Shown here: piece after piece, positions 57,680-64,000 of the stretch
Layout: every line of letters begins with the position of its first letter
How positions within the stretch are numbered: position 1 is the stretch's first letter
From: Herbiconiux sp. A18JL235
Lineage (GTDB): Bacteria; Actinomycetota; Actinomycetes; Actinomycetales; Microbacteriaceae
Direction of reading: 5' to 3'
DNA length: 64,000 nt
Assembly (NCBI RefSeq): GCF_040939305.1
Contig: NZ_CP162511.1
Coordinates: forward strand, 1,426,001-1,490,000
Notes under the pieces: model-generated
The model's input: only the letters and a program-made list of their open reading frames with translations
Told to the model about the DNA's origin: nothing
Databases searched by the model: none
Made by a program: the position numbers and the translations under genes

Positions 57680-58667
57680 CGACCGCTTCGAGGTCGTGCC
57701 GGTGGGCATCACCCGCGACGGGGCGTTCGTGCTCGAAGACGCCGACCCGGCGAAGTTCCGGCTCGACGTCGAGGCCCTGCCCGAAGTCGTCGACAACGGC
57801 ACCCGGGTGCACTGGCCCGAGTCGACCAGGTCGCGCGAGCTGACCGTGCGGGAGGCCGACGGCGCCGAACGCTCGCTCGGCGACATCGATGTGGTGTTCC
57901 CCATCCTGCACGGCCCGTTCGGCGAAGACGGCACCGTGCAGGGGCTGCTCGAGCTCATCGGCCTGCCCTATGTGGGTTCGGGCGTGCTCGCGTCGGCGCT
58001 CGGCATGGACAAGCACTTCACCAAGACCGTGCTCGAGAAGGCCGGCATCGCGGTGGCGCCGTGGCGCACCGTGACGGCGCGCGAGTGGGCCGCGGCTCCG
58101 GATGCGGTGGTCGCCTCGGCGGGGGCGCTCGGCTATCCGGTGTTCGTGAAGCCCGCCAGGGCCGGCTCGTCGGTGGGCGTGAGCAAGGTCTCGGCCCCCG
58201 AGGGTCTCGCCGCGGCGATCGAGGTGGCGCTGCGGGAGGACTCCCGGGTGCTCATCGAGCAGGCGGTCGTGGGCCGCGAGGTCGAGTGCGCCGTGCTCGG
58301 CGGGCGGGGCGGCGGGTCGCCGCGGGTGTCGGTGGCGGGCGAGATCGTCATGACCACGCGCGAGTTCTACGACTTCGAGGCGAAGTACCTCGGGGCGGCC
58401 GGGGTCGAACTGGTGTGCCCTGCCGCGCTCGAGCCGCACGAGCTCGCCGAGATGCAGTCGCTCGCCGCCCGCGCCTTCGCCGCCATCGACGGAGCCGGGC
58501 TCGCGCGGGTCGACTTCTTCCTCACGCCCACGGGCTTCGTGGTGAACGAGATCAACACGATGCCGGGGTTCACGCCCATCTCGATGTTCCCGAAGTGCTG
58601 GATCGCCTCGGGGGTGTCGTACCCGGAGCTCATCGAGGAGCTCATCGCGCTGGCGCTGGAAGGCTAG
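57579..58667 (+). CDS. ddl: D-alanine--D-alanine ligase
   Basis: A 362-residue ATP-grasp ligase that makes D-Ala-D-Ala for the peptidoglycan stem. Landmarks: VLFGGRSSEHSIS at the N-terminus, PILHGPFGEDGTVQG, MDKHFTK, the ATP-loop PARAGSSVGVSKV, and VNEINTMPGFTPISMFP at the metal site. AAAGGACTCTCG precedes ATG 57579, so the start is sound even though it lies inside the gpsA frame. The tail-to-tail overlap with DUF3515 shares the CTAG stop pair. Confidence 0.96.
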   Translation: MPGKTRVVVLFGGRSSEHSISCATAGGVLEAIDSDRFEVVPVGITRDGAFVLEDADPAKFRLDVEALPEVVDNGTRVHWPESTRSRELTVREADGAERSLGDIDVVFPILHGPFGEDGTVQGLLELIGLPYVGSGVLASALGMDKHFTKTVLEKAGIAVAPWRTVTAREWAAAPDAVVASAGALGYPVFVKPARAGSSVGVSKVSAPEGLAAAIEVALREDSRVLIEQAVVGREVECAVLGGRGGGSPRVSVAGEIVMTTREFYDFEAKYLGAAGVELVCPAALEPHELAEMQSLAARAFAAIDGAGLARVDFFLTPTGFVVNEINTMPGFTPISMFPKCWIASGVSYPELIEELIALALEG

Positions 58668-59269
58668 GGCGCGGGGGTCTCGCTCGGCGCGGGGGACTCG
58701 CTCGGCGCGGGGGTCTCGCTCGGTGCGGGCGTCTCGGTGCCGAGCACGTCGTCGGCGTTGAGGCAGGCCGTGGTCTGCGGGATGGCGGCGACGGCGGCCT
58801 CCAGGTCGACGAGGGCACTGGTGCCCGAGACCGCGTTCGAGTCGACGACGACCTGCACGGCGGGGGTACGACCGTAGGTGGTGAAGACGTAGGTGGGGGC
58901 TTCGGAGTCGTCGCGGATCCAGTCGACACCGTTCACGTTGTCGCACGGCAGCGTGGTGGGGCCGTAGGGCTCGACACCGCAGCGCAGCAGCACCGAGGCC
59001 GGGTCGCCCCAGGCGCCGGTCGCCTGTGCGTCGGTCTCGCGGCGCTCGGCATCCGCCGCCGTGTCGGGAAGGCGCACGATGACGTCGGCGCAGGCGGGGT
59101 CGGTGGCGTCGGGAGCGGGCTCCAATGCCACGGCGGCCGAGCACCCGGTGAGGAGGGCTGCGGCGGCGAGCGCGCTGGTGGCGAGCGACGCGGCGCGGAG
59201 GGCCGTGCGGCGCCGGCCACGAGGACGGGCGGCGGTGGAGCGGGAGGTGGAGCGTTCGGGCGAGGACAT
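58664..59269 (-). CDS. DUF3515 lipoprotein-like protein
   Basis: A 201-residue protein with an Arg-rich n-region, a hydrophobic core and a lipobox-like LLTGCSA (Cys near residue 43), so probably a membrane-anchored lipoprotein. The DUF3515 domain follows with a conserved acidic/Cys pattern (ACADVIVRLPD, LLRCGVEPYGP, PCDNVNGVDWI). The C-terminus is a repeated (S/T)ETPAP tail, from a 15-bp DNA repeat. DUF3515 genes regularly sit between ddl and thiL in this order; function unknown. Confidence 0.85.
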   Translation of the reverse strand: MSSPERSTSRSTAARPRGRRRTALRAASLATSALAAAALLTGCSAAVALEPAPDATDPACADVIVRLPDTAADAERRETDAQATGAWGDPASVLLRCGVEPYGPTTLPCDNVNGVDWIRDDSEAPTYVFTTYGRTPAVQVVVDSNAVSGTSALVDLEAAVAAIPQTTACLNADDVLGTETPAPSETPAPSESPAPSETPAP

Positions 59270-59293
59270 CGCTGTTCAGGCTACCGTTGTGAG

Positions 59294-60415
59294 GTGCTCC
59301 CCGACTCCGGTTTCGCTGCGAACGACGGCCCCGACGACTCCGAGACCGGCCGGGGCGACGCGCGCGTCGACGACTCCGAGACGCTCGAGGCGGTGGGGGA
59401 GGGCGAGACGCTGCGCCGCATCTTCCCCCGACTGCCGCACGCCGAGGCCGAGTTGCTCGGCCCGGGTGACGACGCCGCGGTGGTGGCGGCGCCCGACGGC
59501 AGGTTCGTCGTGACGACCGACATGATGATCCACGGGCCCGACTTCAGGTCGGCGTGGTCGACCCCGCACGACCTCGGCTGGAAGGCCGCGATGACGAACC
59601 TCTCCGACGTCGCCGCCATGGGCGCGAAGCCGACGGCGCTCGTGGTGGCGATCGCCGCGCCGCTCGAGACCCCGGTGTCGACGCTGCTCGGCATCGCCGA
59701 CGGGCTGCGCGACGCCTGCGCGCTGGCCGCTCCCGGCTGCGGAGTCGTGGGAGGCGACCTCTCCGTGTCGTCGACCCTCACCCTCGCGGTCACCGCCTTC
59801 GGCGACCTCGACGGCCGCGCTCCGGTCACCCGGTCGGGAGCCGGCATCGGCGACGTGCTCGCCGTGGCAGGGGACCTCGGCCGGGCGGGCGCGGGGTTGT
59901 GGCTGCTGTTCCGCGACGGCGTCTCGGAGCGAGACGGTTCGCTCGTTCCCGACGAGGTGAGGGCTCGTGCGGCGCACGCGGCGCATCCGCAGCTCGTCGA
60001 GGCCCAGCTCGCCCCGGTGTCGCCGATCGGCCTGGGGGTGCAGGCAGCCCTCGCGGGGGCGACGGCGATGCTCGACGTCTCCGACGGGCTCGTGCTCGAC
60101 GCGCGGCGGCTCGCGGTGGCGAGCGGATGCACGGTGCGGCTCGACCCCGCAGCCGTCGCCCGCGAGGCGAGGGCCCTGAACGACCTCGACGCCGTGGTCT
60201 CCGACCACGCTTCGCACTTCGTGCTGGCGGGCGGAGAAGACCACGCACTGCTCGCGACCTTCCCTCCGGGGGTCGACCTGCCGCACGGGTTCCGTCGGCT
60301 GGGCGAGATCGGGGAGCGGCTCGGTTCGCCCGAGCCGGTGCTCGTCGGCGACACGCCGTACTCGTCGATCGGCGGCTGGGACCCCTACGCGGGGTGGGAC
60401 GGCGCCGCCGGCTGA
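59294..60415 (+). CDS. thiL: thiamine-monophosphate kinase
   Basis: A 373-residue PurM/AIRS-fold kinase converting TMP to the cofactor ThDP. It has LLGPGDDAAVV (Mg-ATP), TTDMMIHGPDFR, WKAAMTNLSDVAAMGAKP, and LDVSDGLVLDARR. An unusual N-terminal lead of about 40 residues (Asp/Ser/Glu-rich) precedes the family start. TACCGT (59282-59287) lies 6 nt before GTG 59294, which argues for a leaderless transcript and for this start. Confidence 0.92.
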   Translation: MLPDSGFAANDGPDDSETGRGDARVDDSETLEAVGEGETLRRIFPRLPHAEAELLGPGDDAAVVAAPDGRFVVTTDMMIHGPDFRSAWSTPHDLGWKAAMTNLSDVAAMGAKPTALVVAIAAPLETPVSTLLGIADGLRDACALAAPGCGVVGGDLSVSSTLTLAVTAFGDLDGRAPVTRSGAGIGDVLAVAGDLGRAGAGLWLLFRDGVSERDGSLVPDEVRARAAHAAHPQLVEAQLAPVSPIGLGVQAALAGATAMLDVSDGLVLDARRLAVASGCTVRLDPAAVAREARALNDLDAVVSDHASHFVLAGGEDHALLATFPPGVDLPHGFRRLGEIGERLGSPEPVLVGDTPYSSIGGWDPYAGWDGAAG

Positions 60416-60446
60416 GCCGTGCATCCGGCGCGCCGAGGTGGTGGGG

Positions 60447-61058
60447 TCAACCGGCGGGTGAGGCCCACCAGAGCACGGTCTCGCCGTAGGCCTTCGTGCG
60501 GTCGAGTGCGAGACCGCCGGGCCAGCGGGGCTCGGGTGAGCGGCTGCTGCGTTCGACCAGCACGACGGCGTCGGGGTCGAGCAGAGGCACCAGCAGCTCG
60601 AGGTCGGCGGCAAGCTCGGTCTCGTCGAGCTCGTAGGGCGGGTCGAGGAAGACGACGTCGAACCCGGCGCCCGGCACCACCGGCAGGCCGCGCAGGAACT
60701 GCTGCACCGCTTGGGCGGCGACGACCACTCTGGCCGGGGGAGCATCCGCTGCCGCTGCGCCGGTTGAGCGCACGGCGCGCTCGACGGTCGCGGCGTTCTG
60801 CCGCGCGACGCGCGCAGCGCCCGCGTTGCGCTCCACCAGTGTGACCGACGCGGCACCGCGGCTGAGGGCCTCGAGCCCGAGAGCGCCGGATCCGGCGTAG
60901 AGGTCGAGCACGCGCAGCCCGTCGAGGCCGCCGCGCGCGTCGAGCGCCGAGAAGATCGCCTCGCGCACGCGGTCGCTGGTGGGTCGGGTTCCCGAGCGGG
61001 GCACGGAGAGGGTGAGGGAGCCTGCGGCCCCTCCGATGATGCGAGTCACGTGGAGCAC
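60447..61058 (-). CDS. rsmD: 16S rRNA (guanine(966)-N(2))-methyltransferase
   Basis: A 203-residue class I methyltransferase. It opens with TRIIGGAAG, then TRPTSDRVREAIFSAL, the SAM motif VLDLYAGSGALGLEAL and the amino-methyltransferase motif DPPYELD. It methylates G966 of 16S rRNA during 30S assembly. GTG 61058 has GGAGGATAG five bases upstream. It is divergent from recG and convergent with thiL. Confidence 0.93.
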   Translation of the reverse strand: MLHVTRIIGGAAGSLTLSVPRSGTRPTSDRVREAIFSALDARGGLDGLRVLDLYAGSGALGLEALSRGAASVTLVERNAGAARVARQNAATVERAVRSTGAAAADAPPARVVVAAQAVQQFLRGLPVVPGAGFDVVFLDPPYELDETELAADLELLVPLLDPDAVVLVERSSRSPEPRWPGGLALDRTKAYGETVLWWASPAG

Positions 61059-61132
61059 CCTATCCTCCGACCGTCATCACCCTCGACCTCCGGCACCGCC
61101 CGGCTGTCGGCGGCCGCGCCTAGACTCGAGGC

Positions 61133-63433
61133 ATGACCGGCCCCGCTCGCACCCCCTCGGGCGGCAGCACGGCGGGGTCGACGTCGGGGCACGCCGCGGC
61201 GGGCCTCACCCTCGACAGCAAGCTCAACGGCCTGCTCGGCGGGCGCACCGCGGGTGCCTTCGAGAAGGCCTTCGGTATCGCCACCGCAGGCGACCTGCTG
61301 AGCCACTACCCGCGTCGCTACGCCCGGCGGGGCGAGCTCACCGCCATCTCGAAGCTCCCGCTCGACGAGAACGTCACCATCGTCGCCGAGGTGCGCGACG
61401 TGAAGGAGCGGCAGATGCGGGCGCGCCGCGGCTCCCTCACCGAGGTCTCCATCTCCGACGGCGAGGGCATCATCACCCTCACCTTCTTCAACCAGGCCTG
61501 GCGTGCCCGTGAGCTGCGGCCGGGAGTGCGCGGCATCTTCGCCGGCAAGGTCTCGAACTACCGCGGCGCCCTGCAGCTCGCACACCCGAACTACGAGCTG
61601 TTCGACGAGTTCGGGGGTGCATCCGGGTCGGGGCTCGCCGATCCGTCGGCGCTCGACGACGCCGAGGCTCGCCGCTGGGCCGAGATGCCCATCCCCATCT
61701 ACCCCGCCACCTCCACGTTGCAGAGCTGGCAGATCGCGAACTCGGTGGCGCTCGTGCTCGACGCCCTGCACGGGGCCGTACCCGACCCCGTGCCCGCCGA
61801 GCTCCGGGCGGAGCAGGGCATCCTGCCGCTCGGGCGCGCCTACGAGCAGATCCACCGGCCCGAGAAAGACGGGGAATGGATGCGCGCCCGCGACACGCTG
61901 CGCTTCCACGAGGCCTTCGTGCTGCAGTCGGCTCTCGTGAGTCAGCGCCGCGCCGCGCACGCCGTGAAGACCGCCCCGCGGGTGCCGAAGCCGGGCGGCT
62001 ACCTCGAGCGCTTCGACGCCGCGCTGCCGTTCCGCCTCACCTCCGACCAGCAGCTGGTGGGGTCGGAGATCGCCCGCGACCTCGCGGGCGACATCCCCAT
62101 GATGCGTCTGCTGCAGGGCGAGGTGGGTTCGGGCAAGACGCTCGTGGCGGTGCGCGCCATGCTCGCCGTCGCCGACTCGGGCGGGCAGTCGGCGCTGCTC
62201 GCGCCCACCGAGGTGCTCGCCTCGCAGCACCTGAGGTCGATCGTGAAGGTGCTCGGCCCCGACCTCGCCGCCGAGCTGATGCCCACCCTGCACACCGGTC
62301 AGCTCTCCACCGCCGAGCGCAAGAAGGCGCTGCTGCGCATGGTCTCCGGCCAGGCGAAGCTCGTGGTGGGCACGCACGCGCTGCTGTCGGAGAAGGTGCA
62401 GTTCTACGACCTCGGGCTCGTGGTGGTCGACGAGCAGCACCGCTTCGGTGTGGAGCAGCGCGACACCCTCCGGCAGAAGGGTGCCACCCCGCCCCACGTG
62501 CTCGTCATGACGGCGACACCCATCCCGCGCACCGTCGCGATGACGGTGTTCGGCGACCTCGACGTCTCCACCATCTCCGAGCTCCCCGCGGGCCGGCAGG
62601 GCATCGAGAGCTTCAGCGTTCCGCTCGCCGAGAAGCCCGGCTGGGGGCCGCGCATCTGGCAGCGGGTCGCCGAGGAGCTCGCGCAGGGGAGGCAGGCGTT
62701 CGTGGTGTGCCCTGCGATCGACCCTGCCGATCCGGTCGAGCCCGCCGACCCGGCCGAGAGGGGAGAGGGCGACGCGACCGCGGCCGCCGCCGGTGATGCT
62801 GACGGCGCGACAGCTCCCGCGAAGGCGAACGTCGTCGACACCCTGGCGCAGCTGAAGGCCATGCCCCTGCTCGCCGGTCGGCGCATCGAGGCGCTCCACG
62901 GGCGGATGGCGAGCGACGAGAAAGACTCCGTGATGAGGGCCTTCGCCGCCGGCGAGATCGACGTGCTGGTGGCAACGACGGTCATCGAGGTGGGCGTCGA
63001 CGTCCCCAATGCGTCGACGATGGTCGTGCTCGACGCCGACCGCTTCGGGGTGAGCCAGCTGCACCAGTTGAGAGGCCGCGTCGGCCGGGGCGGCGTGCCG
63101 GGCCTGTGCCTCCTCGTCAGCCACGCGGAGGCCGAGTCGGTCGCCAGGCAGCGGGTCGATGCGGTGGCGGCGACGCTCGACGGCTTCGAGCTCGCCGAGG
63201 TCGACCTCGAGCTGCGACGCGAGGGCGACGTGCTCGGCAGCACCCAGTCGGGCGGTCGCTCGTCACTGCGTCTGCTGCGGGTGGTCAAAGACGCCGACCT
63301 CATCCAGGAGGCGCGGGCGGCGGCCTTCGCGGTGGTGGGCGACGACCCCGGGCTCGACGAGCATCCGGCCCTCCGCGACGCCCTCGAGCGCCGTCTGCGG
63401 GAGTCGGAGCGCAGCTTCCTCGCCAAGACCTGA
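61133..63433 (+). CDS. recG: ATP-dependent DNA helicase RecG
   Basis: A 766-residue superfamily 2 helicase that remodels stalled forks and branched DNA. The N-terminal wedge/OB domain (about 60-180) precedes helicase motifs: LLQGEVGSGKT (Walker A), VVDEQHRFGVEQR (DEQH box), VMTATPIPRT, and motif VI region HQLRGRVGRGG. An insertion rich in Asp/Ala/Pro (about residues 525-565) lengthens one loop between motifs. TAGACT (61121-61126) sits 6 nt before the ATG, so the mRNA is probably leaderless. Confidence 0.96.
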   Translation: MTGPARTPSGGSTAGSTSGHAAAGLTLDSKLNGLLGGRTAGAFEKAFGIATAGDLLSHYPRRYARRGELTAISKLPLDENVTIVAEVRDVKERQMRARRGSLTEVSISDGEGIITLTFFNQAWRARELRPGVRGIFAGKVSNYRGALQLAHPNYELFDEFGGASGSGLADPSALDDAEARRWAEMPIPIYPATSTLQSWQIANSVALVLDALHGAVPDPVPAELRAEQGILPLGRAYEQIHRPEKDGEWMRARDTLRFHEAFVLQSALVSQRRAAHAVKTAPRVPKPGGYLERFDAALPFRLTSDQQLVGSEIARDLAGDIPMMRLLQGEVGSGKTLVAVRAMLAVADSGGQSALLAPTEVLASQHLRSIVKVLGPDLAAELMPTLHTGQLSTAERKKALLRMVSGQAKLVVGTHALLSEKVQFYDLGLVVVDEQHRFGVEQRDTLRQKGATPPHVLVMTATPIPRTVAMTVFGDLDVSTISELPAGRQGIESFSVPLAEKPGWGPRIWQRVAEELAQGRQAFVVCPAIDPADPVEPADPAERGEGDATAAAAGDADGATAPAKANVVDTLAQLKAMPLLAGRRIEALHGRMASDEKDSVMRAFAAGEIDVLVATTVIEVGVDVPNASTMVVLDADRFGVSQLHQLRGRVGRGGVPGLCLLVSHAEAESVARQRVDAVAATLDGFELAEVDLELRREGDVLGSTQSGGRSSLRLLRVVKDADLIQEARAAAFAVVGDDPGLDEHPALRDALERRLRESERSFLAKT

Positions 63434-63572
63434 TCGTCGCCGCATCCGCCTCGGGGCAATTGGGCTTCGCCGACCATTGATAAATGCGCGTCGCGGGCGC
63501 ACAGTGGATGTCAACAGGCGGAAGTCAGCGGGCGGAAGTCCGCACGGTGACCTCCGTGGAGACGAGGTGGAC

Positions 63573-64000
63573 ATGTCAATCCTGAAGCCACGACGCACGA
63601 AGCATGAAGGTCTCAGCGTCGACTCCCTCCCGGTGCTCGGTGCCGGAAAGCACCGCAGCGCCCGCTCCGGCGCCTGCTTCATGGAGTACGCCTCCTTCCT
63701 CGCCGGTGAGCGATGGAGCGACCATCCCTCCTGCACCCACGCCGGGCTCGCGCACCTCGCCCGCGCCGTGAACGACCTCACCTCGAACGAGGCGCGCGGC
63801 CGGCTGGCTCCCCTCGTGCCCGGGGTCATCGGTCTCACCAGCGACGACATCAGGCTCGACCTGCTGCTCGCCGTGCACACGGTCGCCCTCTCGCTGCCCG
63901 AGGCCCCCGTCGACAGGCAGCACGCCCTCGCCGTCGGTGCCCTGGTGTGCCGGGCGGCGCTGCTCCGCCTGCCCGACGCCGAGGCGCCCGATCACGTCGA
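63573..64000 (+). CDS. hypothetical protein, 5' part (runs off the window)
   Basis: At least 142 codons from ATG 63573 (GAGGTGGAC upstream) to the window edge with no stop. The sequence has GKHRSARSGACFMEYASFLAGERWSDHP, a Cys/His-containing start found in a common actinobacterial hypothetical family that I cannot tie to a function, followed by helical segments (LAHLARAVNDLTSNEARGRL). It has no signal peptide. A ribosome-binding site and normal codon use support a real gene. Confidence 0.75.
   Translation, partial: MSILKPRRTKHEGLSVDSLPVLGAGKHRSARSGACFMEYASFLAGERWSDHPSCTHAGLAHLARAVNDLTSNEARGRLAPLVPGVIGLTSDDIRLDLLLAVHTVALSLPEAPVDRQHALAVGALVCRAALLRLPDAEAPDHV

Overview
The window is high-GC, densely packed actinobacterial chromosome. 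Gene content points to Microbacteriaceae: the leuC-leuD-murA-plsC-gpsA-ddl / DUF3515 / thiL / rsmD / recG neighbourhood, a DUF222-HNH gene, a SHOCT protein, a cell-wall-binding-repeat protein and an LAxTG-anchored exoprotein. A putative operon for making cyclohexanecarboxyl-CoA narrows this, by recall only, to genera reported to contain omega-cyclohexyl fatty acids, such as Herbiconiux or Curtobacterium. There are no phage, plasmid, IS or CRISPR signatures.

Layout. (1) 1-16.6 kb is an accessory catabolic region: the 3' end of a ketopantoate reductase gene, a DMT transporter, a Zn-dependent alcohol dehydrogenase, then an aldehyde dehydrogenase / GntR / VOC block divergent from a fused 2-oxoacid dehydrogenase E1 and its E2. 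Next comes a four-gene operon (NTF2-like, vanillyl-alcohol-oxidase-type flavoprotein, second Zn-dehydrogenase, HsaA-like flavin monooxygenase), followed by a LysR/SDR divergent pair. Two ATTGGATNCA(A/T)T sites between the divergent GntR and E1 blocks look like operators of the GntR protein. (2) 16.6-23.2 kb holds secreted and accessory genes (coiled-coil peptidase-like protein, orphan MazF/PemK, DUF222-HNH, HD domain, SHOCT). A 756-bp gene-free stretch here is packed with mini-satellites. (3) 23.3-26.1 kb has a NarL-type two-component system and an azoreductase. (4) 26.2-33.7 kb is a tightly coupled five-gene minus-strand operon (EPSP-synthase-like, CoA ligase, acyl-CoA dehydrogenase, enoyl-reductase-type SDR, old-yellow-enzyme dienoyl-CoA reductase). 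It is best read as a shikimate-to-cyclohexanecarboxyl-CoA starter-unit pathway and is the most interesting item in the window. (5) 33.8-44.6 kb has an ECF sigma/anti-sigma pair with a probable self-regulated promoter, a second CoA ligase, housekeeping enzymes, tRNA-Glu(CTC), a GH15 glucosidase-like protein and an M23 peptidase. (6) 44.6-52.1 kb has a DUF4097/PadR pair with a palindromic promoter, a TerC-family protein behind a probable yybP-ykoY manganese riboswitch, a CWB2 surface protein and a 1034-residue sortase-anchored alpha/beta hydrolase. (7) 52.1-64 kb is core metabolism: a leucine attenuator, leuCD, murA, plsC, gpsA, ddl, DUF3515, thiL, rsmD, recG and a truncated hypothetical gene.

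Regulation. Many genes start at or within about 7 nt of a predicted transcription start (TANNNT, then 6-7 nt, then ATG or GTG), so leaderless mRNAs seem common. Operon genes are often joined by 4-bp ATGA or GTGA overlaps.
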